Shown piece by piece: positions 1-8,669 of a stretch of DNA of 42,400 nt (position 1 is its first letter; each line of letters starts with the position of its first letter). The DNA comes from Rugosibacter sp. (GTDB taxonomy: Bacteria > Pseudomonadota > Gammaproteobacteria > Burkholderiales > Rhodocyclaceae), in NCBI GenBank assembly GCA_030645365.1, contig JAUSMB010000085.1:1-42400 (forward strand). The letters are read 5' to 3'. The notes under the pieces were generated by a model, which was not told where the DNA came from, searched no databases, and saw nothing but the letters and a program-made list of their open reading frames with translations. The translations under genes and the position numbers were made by a program.

Positions 1-22
1 GTACCGTAGTAGCTGAGTGCAT
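1..22 (-). CDS. 5' end of an unknown gene running off the left edge
   Basis: On the minus strand an AAGGAG Shine-Dalgarno sequence (about 29-34) lies six bases upstream of an ATG at 22. The seven codons inside the window read MHSATTV with no stop. The ribosome-binding site and spacing are good, but too little protein is visible to name a function. Another ATG five bases upstream is too close to the AAGGAG to be the likely start. Confidence 0.4.
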
Positions 23-40
23 GTCATTCTCCTTGAATGA

Positions 41-163
41 TTACCGACGACGTTTCACCTTTCTAAGCATACCGTAGGCGTCAAAGTCGAACAGTTCGGC
101 AGGACACCTAAAGTTGGGGCTTTTGCGCAGTCGCGTATTCAAGTGCCAGACATGGCCTCGCAT
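41..163 (-). pseudogene. Possible decayed 3' end of an IS30-family transposase
   Basis: The minus strand reads 40 codons to a TAA at 41-43, containing HLNTRLRKSPNF followed by RCPAELF. This resembles the C-terminal LNxRPRKxLxxxTPxExF signature of IS30-type transposases, with the central proline lost. The frame is open upstream only to a TAA at 221-223, and no catalytic DDE region is present, so at most a short fragment survives. No terminal inverted repeat was identified. The resemblance is by eye and short; it could be a chance reading frame. Confidence 0.35.
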
Positions 164-171
164 GCGTACCA

Positions 172-195
172 AAAAGTCGGCGCTGATGAGACGGC
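172..195 (-). repeat. Dispersed motif copy 1 (intergenic)
   Basis: On the minus strand this reads GCCGTCTCAT followed by CAGCGCCGACTTTT, with an exact 14-base core. It is one of only two strong copies pointing leftward. It lies between modC and the left-edge gene, just upstream of the possible transposase remnant. Confidence 0.75.
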
Positions 196-249
196 GATGA
201 GTAATACGTATCGTATTTTTTTAGCTCACAAATAACACATATCACCGTG

Positions 250-1320
250 CTAGGCCATCAGCGCAACGGTTTTCACCTGCACCCAGAGGGTTTGCCCGAT
301 GGTTATGTGCAGCGCTGCAGCCGCGCGGCGGGTTATGCGCGCCAGTAACTGGCTGGAGCCCGCCTGAATGCGCACCAGCAATAGCCCGGGGTGAGCATCA
401 TCGGCCATGGCGTCCACCCGTCCGCACAATACATTTTGGATGCTGCTTTGCTCGGGGGGCATTGTGGCCAGGCTCACATCGCGCGCCAGCACACGCACGC
501 GCACGGCGCAGCCAATGGGCAGGGCGGGGTCGGGTGTCCATAGGCTGCCACCGGGAAAATCCACTCGCGCCAAATGCCAGGCTGCGTCAATGTCGCCCAC
601 GGTGGCGTCCAGTATCGTGCCGACATCCTCCCCCAGCGGTAGCGGAAAATCCAACCGGGTGAGGGTTTCTGCCAAGGGGCCTTGGGCTCGCACGCGGCCG
701 TTGTCAATGACCACCAGATAATCTGCCAGCCGCGCTACTTCATCCGCCGCATGGCTGACATACAGCACGGGGATATCGAGTGCGCGATGCAGTTGTTGCA
801 GGTAGGGCATGATTTCCTGTTTGCGCGAGTAATCGAGCGCAGCCAGCGGCTCATCCATTAAGAGCAGGCGCGGGCTTAACGCCAACGCACGGGCAATGGC
901 GACACGCTGTCGCTCACCACCGGAGAGCTTCTCAGGCAGTCGATCAAGCAGATTTTTTATGCCCAACAGCTCAATGGCACTATCCAGTGCTACGCTGCTT
1001 TTGTCAGCGACACGCCGAGTGCCATAGCGCAGATTGCCGAGCACGGAAAGATGCGCAAACAGGCTCGCTTCTTGAAACACATAACCTAACGAACGCTGAT
1101 GCACAGGCACGCAGCGGGTATTGTCTTGCCAGACCTCGCCATCCACCAACAGCCGTCCCTGCGCCGTTTTTTCAAGACCGGCAATGCAACGCAAAAGTGT
1201 TGTCTTGCCTGAGCCAGAGGGGCCAAACAAAGCAGTGATGCCACGCGCGGGCAAGGCCAGATCAACATCCAGCGAGAAGCCCGGCCAGTTGAGTTGAAAC
1301 TTTGCCTGAATGCCGCTCAT
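250..1320 (-). CDS. modC: Molybdate ABC transporter ATP-binding protein ModC
   Basis: This 356-residue protein is the ATPase that energises molybdate import through ModB. Walker A is GPSGSGKTT (about 33-41), the ABC signature [15 protein letters not shown] starts near 132, Walker B is LLLMDEP (about 151-157), and the H-loop lies in VLYVSHA. After the ATPase core, residues from about 290 onward form the MOP/TOBE-like domain that distinguishes ModC from most ABC ATPases and binds oxyanion for feedback. Length matches the family (about 350). Its ATG overlaps the modB stop as ATGA (1317-1320), which implies translational coupling. It is the last gene of the thioesterase-exporter-modABC run. Confidence 0.96.
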   Translation of the reverse strand: MSGIQAKFQLNWPGFSLDVDLALPARGITALFGPSGSGKTTLLRCIAGLEKTAQGRLLVDGEVWQDNTRCVPVHQRSLGYVFQEASLFAHLSVLGNLRYGTRRVADKSSVALDSAIELLGIKNLLDRLPEKLSGGERQRVAIARALALSPRLLLMDEPLAALDYSRKQEIMPYLQQLHRALDIPVLYVSHAADEVARLADYLVVIDNGRVRAQGPLAETLTRLDFPLPLGEDVGTILDATVGDIDAAWHLARVDFPGGSLWTPDPALPIGCAVRVRVLARDVSLATMPPEQSSIQNVLCGRVDAMADDAHPGLLLVRIQAGSSQLLARITRRAAAALHITIGQTLWVQVKTVALMA

Positions 1321-2003
1321 GTCACACCCTTCATTTTTCGCGGGCGGCGTTTGGCGTAAAGCGCTAACAAGACGAAAAAGGAAAACAGCAGCATCACGGC
1401 GGACAAGCGATGCGCTTGCAGGTAGTCCAGCGCTTCGACATGATCATAAATTTGCACCGAGGCCACGCGCGTGATGCCGGGCAAGTTGCCGCCAATCATG
1501 AGCACCACACCAAACTCGCCCACGGTGTGCGCAAAGGTAAGCACCATCGCGGTGATGAATCCGGGGCGCGCCAAGGGTACAGCGACACTAAAAAACGCAT
1601 CCAGCGGTGAAGCACGCAAGGTGGCTGCCACTTCTAGCGGACGTTCGCCCAGCGATTCAAATGCGGCTTGCAAAGGTTGCACCATAAAGGGCAGCGAATA
1701 AAACACCGAAGCCACCACCAGCCCCCAAAATGTAAAGGGCAAAGCCGTAATGCCCAGCGCCTGAGTAAATTGCCCCACCACACCCTGCGGCCCCATGGCC
1801 AAGAGCAAATAAAACCCCAATACTGACGGCGGCAGAACCAGCGGCAAAGCGACCACTGCGGTGATCGGGCCTTTCCACCACCCTTCACTACGCGCCAGCC
1901 ACCAGGCGATGGGTGTGCCAAGTACCAATAAAATCAGCGTGACACACGCCGCTAGCCTAACCGTCAGCCACAGTGCTTCGAGATCACCGGGAGTTAAAAA
2001 CAT
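1317..2003 (-). CDS. modB: Molybdate ABC transporter permease ModB
   Basis: This 228-residue inner-membrane permease forms the molybdate channel with ModC. The start chosen is the ATG at 2003 ([12 protein letters not shown]), because AGGAAAGG lies just upstream and the product then matches the usual ModB length. An in-frame extension up to 2237 would overlap all of the modA C-terminus and has no support. Several hydrophobic helices are visible (for example [20 protein letters not shown]). The cytoplasmic coupling loop carries the permease EAA-type segment around [21 protein letters not shown]. It begins 10 bases after the modA stop and overlaps modC by four bases. Confidence 0.95.
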   Translation of the reverse strand: MFLTPGDLEALWLTVRLAACVTLILLVLGTPIAWWLARSEGWWKGPITAVVALPLVLPPSVLGFYLLLAMGPQGVVGQFTQALGITALPFTFWGLVVASVFYSLPFMVQPLQAAFESLGERPLEVAATLRASPLDAFFSVAVPLARPGFITAMVLTFAHTVGEFGVVLMIGGNLPGITRVASVQIYDHVEALDYLQAHRLSAVMLLFSFFVLLALYAKRRPRKMKGVT

Positions 2004-2013
2004 GTCGCCTTTC

Positions 2014-2826
2014 CTATTTGACAACCGCTTCGCCAGGCAGCGCAAAGCCATATCGAACCAGTACGGCACACGCAGCGGGCGTACGCAGGTAATCGGCAAA
2101 GCGGCGCGCCAAGGCATTGTTCGCCGCGCGCCGGGTAATGATGAAACCCTGCTCCAGCGGTTGGTGCAGCGTATCGGGTATGAGCCAATAACTACCTTGC
2201 TTTGCGAGCGGCGGACTAAGCGCCAAAGATAAAGCAATCAGCCCCACCTGCGCATTGCCCGTCTGCGCAAATTGCGCAGTCTGTGCAATGTTCTCGCCAT
2301 ACACCAGCTTAGGCACGATCTGCCGCCACACGCCTGCGGCACGCAGCGCTTCTTCCGCCCGCTGACCATAGGGTGCATGCTGCGGATTGGCGATGGCAAT
2401 GCGCGTAATTTTAGGGTCCGCCAAGCTGGTCAGCGTCATTTTTGTGGCGTCGAGATGAGGGCTCCATAACACCAGGCGGCCCACTGCGTAGGGCGTGACA
2501 TCCGATGCCGCAAACCCGTTTTTTGCCAACATGCGCGGCAAGGCAATATCCGCAGAAAAATAAAGATCAAACGGCGCGCCCTGCTGAATCTGCGTAAAGA
2601 ACTTTCCAGAGGAACCATACGTCACCACCACCTTATCTGCACTCGGGTTCAGCGGAAATGCGGCGATTATTTCATCCAACGCGAATTTGAGATCGGCTGC
2701 GGCAGCGATATTTATTTTTTCAGCATGTGCCGGAAGGGAAAGGAAAAACAACAGAACACTCAGCCATGCGAGGCATTTTGAAACACACCGCGATAAACAG
2801 GGGATGCACATTTTAAAAATGCTCAT
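2014..2826 (-). CDS. modA: Molybdate-binding periplasmic protein ModA
   Basis: This 270-residue solute-binding protein captures molybdate (or tungstate) in the periplasm for ModBC. A signal peptide with a hydrophobic core ([17 protein letters not shown]) ends near residue 35. The mature protein opens [16 protein letters not shown], which is typical of ModA, followed by [25 protein letters not shown], where the conserved serines of the oxyanion pocket lie. The start at 2826 has only a weak ribosome-binding site; a second ATG five codons in is possible. It follows the ABC exporter by 15 bases, so it is probably cotranscribed with it. I see no convincing ModE operator upstream of this gene. Confidence 0.94.
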   Translation of the reverse strand: MSIFKMCIPCLSRCVSKCLAWLSVLLFFLSLPAHAEKINIAAAADLKFALDEIIAAFPLNPSADKVVVTYGSSGKFFTQIQQGAPFDLYFSADIALPRMLAKNGFAASDVTPYAVGRLVLWSPHLDATKMTLTSLADPKITRIAIANPQHAPYGQRAEEALRAAGVWRQIVPKLVYGENIAQTAQFAQTGNAQVGLIALSLALSPPLAKQGSYWLIPDTLHQPLEQGFIITRRAANNALARRFADYLRTPAACAVLVRYGFALPGEAVVK

Positions 2827-2841
2827 GTCGCTTCTGAACGT

Positions 2842-4692
2842 TCACCCTGCGGGAGCAAGGGGATCGGTTATCACCGTATTTTCTGTGTCGCTTTTTTCTT
2901 GCTGCTGCAACGCCCACATCTGCGCATACAGCCCGCCTTGATCGAGCAGGGCGCGATGCGTACCGCGCTCAATAATGCGGCCCGCATCCAGCACCAGAAT
3001 TTCATCGGCATTCATCACAGTGGACAGCCGATGCGCGATGATCAATGTCGTGCGCCCAAGAGCGGCCAGGTCGAGTTCGGCCTGAATGGCTTTTTCTGTT
3101 TTCGAATCCAGCGCAGAAGTGGCTTCGTCAAAAATCAGGATGGGCGGATTTTTGAGCAGCGCACGCGCAATCGCCACGCGCTGTTTTTCACCACCCGAAA
3201 GTTTCAAACCGCGCTCACCGACGCGTGTGTTGTAACCATCAGGCAGGCGCTCGATAAATTCGTGAATGTGCGCGGCTTGTGCAGCCGCCAGCACTTCGGC
3301 ACGCGGCGCATCCGGGCGGCCATACTGGATGTTGTAAAAAATCGTGTCATTGAACAGCACCGTGTCTTGCGGGACGATACCGATAGCAGCGCGTAGCGAG
3401 ACTTGCTGCAGGGCGCGCAAATCATTACCGTTGATTTTGACACTACCGGAATTCACATCATAAAAACGAAACAGCAACCGGGCGAGCGTGGACTTGCCCG
3501 AACCGCTATGCCCCACGACAGCCACCGTCTTGCCAGCGCCGACTTTTAGCGACACATCGAACAGGATTTGCCGTGCCGGGTCGTAACTGAAATTGACATG
3601 ATCAAATTCAATGGCGCAAGGGGCCATTTTGCCATCCGCAAACAAAGGACGAGCATCTGGCGCGTCGCGCACTTCGCGGTTGGTGTCGAGCAGAGCGAAC
3701 ATGCGCTCGATGTCGGTCAACGCCTGGCGGATTTCACGGTACAGCACGCCGAGATGGTTAAGCGGCAGGTAGAGCTGAATCAGAAAGGCATTCACCAGCA
3801 CGATGTCGCCCACGGTCATGCGCCCCGCAGCCACGCCATCTGCCGCGCGCCACATCATCAGGCTGACGCCTGCCGCAATGATGAGTGACTGGCCCAGGTT
3901 AAGCCAGGAAAGCGAAATCTGGCTTTTGATCTGCGCGGTCTCCCATTTTTTCAACTGCTCATCGTAGCGGGTGCGCTCCCATGCTTCGTTGTTGAAATAC
4001 TTCACTGTCTCGAAATTAATCAGACTATCGACCGCACGCACATTGGCAGCAGAATCCAGCTCATTCACCGTGCGCCGCAGATGAGTGCGCCAATTGCTGA
4101 CCACCACGGTGAAGATGACATAAGCACTTAACGTAATGAACGTGATGAGACCAAAATCCCACGTGTAGCGATAGAGCAAAATTCCCAGCACCAGCACAAT
4201 TTCAACGAATGTCGGCAGAACCGAATACAGCGTGTAGCTGATCAGCGAACTGATTGAGCGCGTACCGCGCTCGACATCGCGCGTAAGCCCTCCGGTTTGT
4301 CGCTCCAGATGAAAGCGCAATGAGAGCGCATGCAGATGTTCAAATACTTGCAGCGCGATGGTGCGCACCGCCTGTTGCGTGACACGAGCAAAAAGAATTT
4401 CGCGCAACTCGGAAAACAGCGCGGTAGAAAACCGCAGCGCGCCGTAGGCGGCGAGCAAGCCGACTGGCACCAAAAGGTAAGCCTGCTCGCGCGGCAAGGT
4501 AAAAGAATCGATGATGTCTTTGAACACCAGCGGTACAGCAATGTTGGTGAGCTTTGCGGTAATCAAGCAGGCCAGCGCAAAAATTACCCGGGCCTTCCAC
4601 GCCCACAAATAAGGCAACAACGTTTTGATTGTCTGCCAGTCGTGGCGAGTACCGGTTGCAGTGGCTGGCAGTGAAATGGAAGAGGGGCGCAT
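2842..4692 (-). CDS. Atm1-like ABC exporter (fused permease-ATPase half transporter)
   Basis: This 616-residue half transporter should act as an inner-membrane homodimer. The N-terminal half has about six membrane segments (for example VIFALACLITAKLTNIAVPLVF, and TFVEIVLVLGILLYRYTW). The C-terminal ATPase has Walker A GHSGSGKST (about 393-401), the signature [15 protein letters not shown], Walker B ILIFDEATSALD and the H-loop in LIIAHRLST. The GERGLKLSGGEKQR stretch and overall size fit the Atm1/HMT1 subfamily, which exports glutathione-linked sulfur or metal compounds. The substrate is not shown by sequence. It sits 39 bases after the thioesterase gene and 15 before modA. A copy of the dispersed motif lies just before Walker A. 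Confidence 0.9.
   Translation of the reverse strand: MRPSSISLPATATGTRHDWQTIKTLLPYLWAWKARVIFALACLITAKLTNIAVPLVFKDIIDSFTLPREQAYLLVPVGLLAAYGALRFSTALFSELREILFARVTQQAVRTIALQVFEHLHALSLRFHLERQTGGLTRDVERGTRSISSLISYTLYSVLPTFVEIVLVLGILLYRYTWDFGLITFITLSAYVIFTVVVSNWRTHLRRTVNELDSAANVRAVDSLINFETVKYFNNEAWERTRYDEQLKKWETAQIKSQISLSWLNLGQSLIIAAGVSLMMWRAADGVAAGRMTVGDIVLVNAFLIQLYLPLNHLGVLYREIRQALTDIERMFALLDTNREVRDAPDARPLFADGKMAPCAIEFDHVNFSYDPARQILFDVSLKVGAGKTVAVVGHSGSGKSTLARLLFRFYDVNSGSVKINGNDLRALQQVSLRAAIGIVPQDTVLFNDTIFYNIQYGRPDAPRAEVLAAAQAAHIHEFIERLPDGYNTRVGERGLKLSGGEKQRVAIARALLKNPPILIFDEATSALDSKTEKAIQAELDLAALGRTTLIIAHRLSTVMNADEILVLDAGRIIERGTHRALLDQGGLYAQMWALQQQEKSDTENTVITDPLAPAG
3524..3547 (+). repeat. Dispersed motif copy 2 (inside the ABC exporter gene)
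   Basis: The plus strand reads ACCGTCTTGC followed by the exact core CAGCGCCGACTTTT. It is antisense to the gene, where it is translated as KVGAGKTVA immediately before Walker A. Confidence 0.75.
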
Positions 4693-4731
4693 GGGTAAAG
4701 AAAAATCAGCCAGAGATGAGCCAGGTAAAAA

Positions 4732-5172
4732 CTAAGCGCGGGTAAGCGCAGCCACCATCGGCTCTGATGGCACGAGACGCTTGCTGCCATCGACATTTAG
4801 CGCAACGTACACCAATTGCGCTTCGGTCACTTTGACGATCACCGGATTTTCGGGGTGACGCTCGGCAAACACCTGTACGTCCACCGCGATGGACGTTTTC
4901 CCGACGCGGATAATCTGCGTATAAAAGCTCACTTGATCGCCCACAGAAATCGGCTGCTTGAAAGTAAATGAGGTAACCGCCACAGTCGCCACGCGCCCGC
5001 GAGCGCGGCGTTGCGCGGCAAACCCACCGGCAATATCCACCTGCGCCATCACCCAGCCACCAAAAATATCGCCCCCGCCATTGACATCCGAAGGCATCGG
5101 CACCACGCGTAGTTCAAGTGCGCCCTGTGGCGAAGCGAGTAAATTTTCATTAATTTTCATTGCAGTGGTCAT
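4732..5172 (-). CDS. YciA-like acyl-CoA thioesterase (hotdog fold)
   Basis: This 146-residue protein should hydrolyse acyl-CoA thioesters in the cytosol. The stretch MPSDVNGGGDIFGGWVMAQ matches the YciA-type hotdog signature, including the GDIFGGW loop with the catalytic aspartate, and is followed by VDIAGGFAAQRRARG. The length is usual for the family. The ATG at 5172 is chosen because AAGGAAG lies five bases upstream; a longer frame to 5202 has no such site. It is first in the minus-strand run leading into the ABC exporter and modABC, and may instead serve the neighbouring beta-oxidation genes, which are in the same direction upstream. Confidence 0.9.
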   Translation of the reverse strand: MTTAMKINENLLASPQGALELRVVPMPSDVNGGGDIFGGWVMAQVDIAGGFAAQRRARGRVATVAVTSFTFKQPISVGDQVSFYTQIIRVGKTSIAVDVQVFAERHPENPVIVKVTEAQLVYVALNVDGSKRLVPSEPMVAALTRA

Positions 5173-5215
5173 AGCGGCTTCCTTGTGGCTGATTGCGAGC
5201 ATTCATCGAGCAGTC

Positions 5216-5245
5216 AGTATACAAGGTGGTGTCTGGCGGGCCGAA
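5216..5245 (-). promoter_or_regulatory. Candidate sigma-70 promoter for the thioesterase run
   Basis: On the minus strand a good -10 hexamer TATACT (5221-5216) lies 18 bases after a poor -35 TTCGGC (5245-5240). It would start transcription about 35-40 bases before the ATG at 5172. Support comes mainly from the -10 element. Confidence 0.3.
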
Positions 5246-5340
5246 GTAAAAACGCTGCACCGGACGATCAATCCTGAATCTAGCCGTTTGTAGTAAAGCA
5301 AGCATCTCGCGGTTAAGGTGGCACCCACACGTAAAGTCAA

Positions 5341-5360
5341 TGACGTGCGGTGAGACGTCA
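5341..5360. repeat. Inverted repeat after fadB
   Basis: TGACGT (5341-5346) and ACGTCA (5355-5360) form perfect 6-base arms around an 8-base loop, about 20 bases after the fadB stop. There is no convincing T run, so it may be a weak 3' hairpin or a protein-binding site in the 207-base gap between fadB and the thioesterase gene. Confidence 0.3.
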
Positions 5361-5379
5361 CGGCGAGGCTATGAGGCGC

Positions 5380-7347
5380 TCACTCGGTGTCGGGATGCTG
5401 GGTACGGTAATTCATCGGGCCACCGGTATACGGCGCGAAACCGGTGCCGAAAATAACGCCGGCGTCGGCCAGGTCGGCATCTTGCACCACGCCTGCGGCC
5501 ACCCGTTCGGCCGTGGCGGCAAGCAGTGGCTTGAGCAATCGTTGCAGCAAGCCAAGAGGAACAATGCCTGCCGATACTTTTTGCACCTGGCCTGACGACC
5601 ACACATAAAATCCCTGCCCGCTCTTCTTGCCCAGGCGACCAGCGGCGACCAGTTCACCCAGCGTCTTTGGCTGCATCTCTGCGGCGACCAGCTGCCGACC
5701 CACGGCGAGCGCGATGTCGAGGCCGACGGTATCGGCCAGCTCGATCGGCCCCATCGGCATGCCGAAGGCCAGCATCGCCGCGTCAATGGTTTCCGGCGCG
5801 ATGCCCTCATCAACGCAGCGCATGGCTTCGTTCAGATAAGGGGCGAGCACGGCATTCACCAAAAAGCCCGGCGCGTCTTTCACGGGCAGCGGCAGCTTGT
5901 CTATCCGGCGCACGAAGGCTGCGGCCTGTTGCGCGGTAATAGTTGAGGTAGTGTCACTTGCCACGACTTCGACAAGTGGCATCTGCGCCACGGGATTAAA
6001 GAAGTGGATGCCCACTAGCCGCCCCGTCTGCTGTAACGCACTGGCGATATCTGCCAGCCGCAATGATGACGTGTTAGATGCCAGCAGCGCATCCGGTTTG
6101 GCACGGCGCTCAAGATCGGCAAACAGTTTCTGCTTGGCTTCGAGGTTTTCGAAAATTGCTTCGATGATGACATCGGCCTGGCGCACGCCGTCGCCGTGCG
6201 GATCGGCAATCAACCGATCACGTGCAAAATGCGCGGCCTTTTTATCGCGCAGCTTTTTCTCGAACAGCAGCGCTGCGCGGGCAATGGCTGGGGCAATGCG
6301 TTCCACGTTTTGATCCTGCAAAGTGACCGTCAGGCCCGACAAGACGCACCAGGCGGCAATGTCGCCTCCCATGACGCCCGCACCGACGACATGCACATGG
6401 CGTGGAATAAATTTGGGTGCTGCTTTGCCGAAACCCTTGAGCCGCTCCTGTAAAAAGAATACGCGTAACAGATTTTTTGTCGTGGTTGATGTAATCAGCG
6501 CGTCGAGCGATGTGGGTTTTTCTGTCGCCACGAGCAGTGCATTGCCACCGTAATTCGCCCACATGTCGAGAATGGCATACGGCGCGGGATAGTTTTCCGG
6601 CCGTGCGCGACGGGCGACTTGTTTTCTTGCTTGCGCGGCAACGATGCTTTTTAACGGGCCATTCAGCAAGCGCTGAAAAAACGACAACGTGCGCGGCGGC
6701 TGGCCAGAATTCACCAGCGTGCGTGCGGCATTGTCCATTACGCGCGGCGGCACGCAGACATCCACCAATCCCATTTTTTGGGCGCGGCGCGCGTCGATGC
6801 TTTTGCCGGTGAGCATCATGTCCAGCGCTGCACCAGCGCCGACTTTTTGCGGCAGGCGCAACATGCCGCCCCAGCCAGGCACGATGCCCAGCATCACTTC
6901 CGGCAGGGCGATTTTGGTTTGCGCTTCATCCACCGCAATGCGATAGCGGCAGGCCAGCGCCAGCTCGGCACCGCCACCCAGACAATGCCCACGGATCAAC
7001 GCCAGCGTCGGGTAAGCCACAATCGCCAGCCGGTTATATAAATCCCAGCCGCGCTTGATCAGTGCATGGGCTGCAGCACCTGAATCAAGCCGGGCTAATT
7101 CTTCGATGTCCGCTCCGGCAATGAAACCCGCCGCCTTGCCGGATTTGAAAATCAGCGCTTTCGGCACTTGCCGGTCGCACTCGTCAAGCAGCGTAGTGAG
7201 CTCTGCCATCACCTCGACAGTCAGCACATTGGTAGATGCGTTTTGACGATCAAGAATCGCCCAGGCCGTGCCGTCGGCATCGCGTTGCAGTTTCCAATGA
7301 ACGAGGTGGGTTAGCGTGTTCATCACGTTATTTATCATGTTGTTCAT
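5380..7347 (-). CDS. Bifunctional enoyl-CoA hydratase / 3-hydroxyacyl-CoA dehydrogenase (FadB/FadJ type)
   Basis: This 655-residue protein carries out the second and third steps of beta-oxidation. The N-terminal crotonase domain has the oxyanion loops AAGFIAGADI and GHCLGGGAELALACRYRIA. The dehydrogenase domain starts with the NAD-binding HVVGAGVMGG (about 318-327) and has the catalytic-histidine segment GIHFFNPV near 447. It is shorter than E. coli FadB or FadJ (about 715-730) but both domains and the C-terminal helical domain are present. The ATG at 7347 shares its A with the thiolase TGA, and a GGAG lies eight bases upstream. A GTG one codon earlier is also possible. It is the last gene of the fadE-gcdH-thiolase-fadB run. 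Confidence 0.94.
   Translation of the reverse strand: MNNMINNVMNTLTHLVHWKLQRDADGTAWAILDRQNASTNVLTVEVMAELTTLLDECDRQVPKALIFKSGKAAGFIAGADIEELARLDSGAAAHALIKRGWDLYNRLAIVAYPTLALIRGHCLGGGAELALACRYRIAVDEAQTKIALPEVMLGIVPGWGGMLRLPQKVGAGAALDMMLTGKSIDARRAQKMGLVDVCVPPRVMDNAARTLVNSGQPPRTLSFFQRLLNGPLKSIVAAQARKQVARRARPENYPAPYAILDMWANYGGNALLVATEKPTSLDALITSTTTKNLLRVFFLQERLKGFGKAAPKFIPRHVHVVGAGVMGGDIAAWCVLSGLTVTLQDQNVERIAPAIARAALLFEKKLRDKKAAHFARDRLIADPHGDGVRQADVIIEAIFENLEAKQKLFADLERRAKPDALLASNTSSLRLADIASALQQTGRLVGIHFFNPVAQMPLVEVVASDTTSTITAQQAAAFVRRIDKLPLPVKDAPGFLVNAVLAPYLNEAMRCVDEGIAPETIDAAMLAFGMPMGPIELADTVGLDIALAVGRQLVAAEMQPKTLGELVAAGRLGKKSGQGFYVWSSGQVQKVSAGIVPLGLLQRLLKPLLAATAERVAAGVVQDADLADAGVIFGTGFAPYTGGPMNYRTQHPDTE
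6824..6847 (+). repeat. Dispersed motif copy 3 (inside fadB-like gene)
   Basis: The 14-base core CAGCGCCGACTTTT is exact, preceded by CAC. The left half (AGCGCTG) departs from the consensus. It is antisense to the gene, read there as QKVGAGAALD in the crotonase domain. Confidence 0.65.
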
Positions 7348-8645
7348 CACAGTGTCTCCACCAATACCGCGCCGCCCTGGCCGCCGCCGATGCAGATGGT
7401 GGCGATGCCGCGCTTGAGTTTCCCTCGGCGCAAGACATGCAGCAGATGCAGCACGATGCGCGCGCCGGATGCGCCGACCGGGTGGCCCAGCGCAATCGCG
7501 CCGCCATCCACGTTGAGGCGGCTTTGGTCAAGCTGCCCCAAGGCTTGCGGCAGGCCAAGTTCGCTGCGGCAATACGCGTCATCATTCCAGGCGCGCAAAC
7601 AACCGATCACTTGCGCGGCGAAAGCCTCGTTGATTTCCCATGCGTCGATGTCGTTCAATTGCAAACCGTGGCGTTGCAGTATCGGCGTTGAGGCATGCAC
7701 CGGCCCCAGCCCCATTTGCGCGGGATCCAGCCCGGCCCATTGCGTATCAAGAATGCGCCCCAGCGGTTGCAGTTTCCATTCCTCGACGGCGGCGGCAGAG
7801 GCCAACAAAAGCCAGGCTGCGCCGTCGGTAATCTGCGAGCTGTTGCCTGCGGTTACAGCCCCATACGGCGGGTCGAAAAACGGCCGCAGGCGTGCCAGAT
7901 TTTCCATGCTCGAATCGCGCCGCAGGCCATCGTCCTGTTGATACGCCGTGCCATCAGCGCCGACTATTGGGGAAATCTCTTCGAGCCGTCCCGCATCCTG
8001 TGCAGCGGCGACGCGACGGTGGCTTTCCACCGCGAAGGCATCCATTTCCTGTCGCGTGATGCCGAATTTCCAGGCCAGGTTTTCTGCCGTCTGGCCCATC
8101 ATCAGGCCGACCACCGGATCGGTTAAACCACGCACGATGCCGATAACCGGCGAGAACAAAGCGGCAGGGCTCAACTGCGCGAACACCTTCAATTTTTCGG
8201 CCAGACTACGTGCCGCAGCCAGCCGTGAAAACCACTGCACCATCGCCGGTGGATAAAACAGCGGCGTGTGCGACAAGGCATCGACGCCGCCCGCGAGAAC
8301 CAAGTTCGCCCGCCCGCGCTGGATATTGGCAATGGCCGAATCCAGCGCCTGCATGCCCGACGCGCAATTGCGCATCACCGTCCAGCCCGGCACCTTGTGG
8401 CCGCAGCCGAGACGCAGCGAGATGACGCGGCCGATGTTGGTTTCATCCACGCCGGGGCTGGCGCAGCCGACGATGACTTCATCCAGCGCCGTGGGCGCAA
8501 ATGCTTGCCGCGCCAGCAGCGCCGCGCCAGCTTGCGTCGCCAGGTCGGACGCAGAAAATGGCCCCGGTGTGTTACGCGATTTCAGGAAGGGCGTGCGCGC
8601 GCCATCGATGATGTAGATCGGTTCACTTTTTACGCCAGCCATCAT
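7347..8645 (-). CDS. Acetyl-CoA acyltransferase (thiolase, FadA/FadI type)
   Basis: This thiolase of up to 432 residues cleaves 3-ketoacyl-CoA in the last step of beta-oxidation. The nucleophilic cysteine is Cys94 in MRNCASGMQAL. The second-half motifs are NEAFAAQV, the catalytic histidine in GHPVGASGAR (about 388) and the acid/base cysteine in CIGGGQGG (about 420). Two adjacent ATGs at 8645 and 8642 follow a strong AGGAGGAGG site; the first is used here. It is downstream of the gcdH-like gene by 24 bases and overlaps the fadB start by one base, consistent with the alpha/beta subunits of a trifunctional complex made from one message. Confidence 0.94.
   Translation of the reverse strand: MMAGVKSEPIYIIDGARTPFLKSRNTPGPFSASDLATQAGAALLARQAFAPTALDEVIVGCASPGVDETNIGRVISLRLGCGHKVPGWTVMRNCASGMQALDSAIANIQRGRANLVLAGGVDALSHTPLFYPPAMVQWFSRLAAARSLAEKLKVFAQLSPAALFSPVIGIVRGLTDPVVGLMMGQTAENLAWKFGITRQEMDAFAVESHRRVAAAQDAGRLEEISPIVGADGTAYQQDDGLRRDSSMENLARLRPFFDPPYGAVTAGNSSQITDGAAWLLLASAAAVEEWKLQPLGRILDTQWAGLDPAQMGLGPVHASTPILQRHGLQLNDIDAWEINEAFAAQVIGCLRAWNDDAYCRSELGLPQALGQLDQSRLNVDGGAIALGHPVGASGARIVLHLLHVLRRGKLKRGIATICIGGGQGGAVLVETL
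7945..7968 (+). repeat. Dispersed motif copy 4 (inside thiolase gene)
   Basis: The plus strand reads GCCGTGCCAT followed by CAGCGCCGACTATT. The core matches for 11 bases and again at the last two. It is antisense to the gene and read as VGADGTA, in a surface-loop-like stretch. Confidence 0.6.
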
Positions 8646-8669
8646 GCCTCCTCCTGCGCAGCGGCAGGA

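Noticed and set aside
203-222. AATACG-TAT-CGTATT hairpin followed by T on the plus strand
   Set aside because: It is AT-rich with 6-base arms, and the T run is on the wrong side for modC, whose transcript is on the minus strand. No plus-strand gene precedes it.
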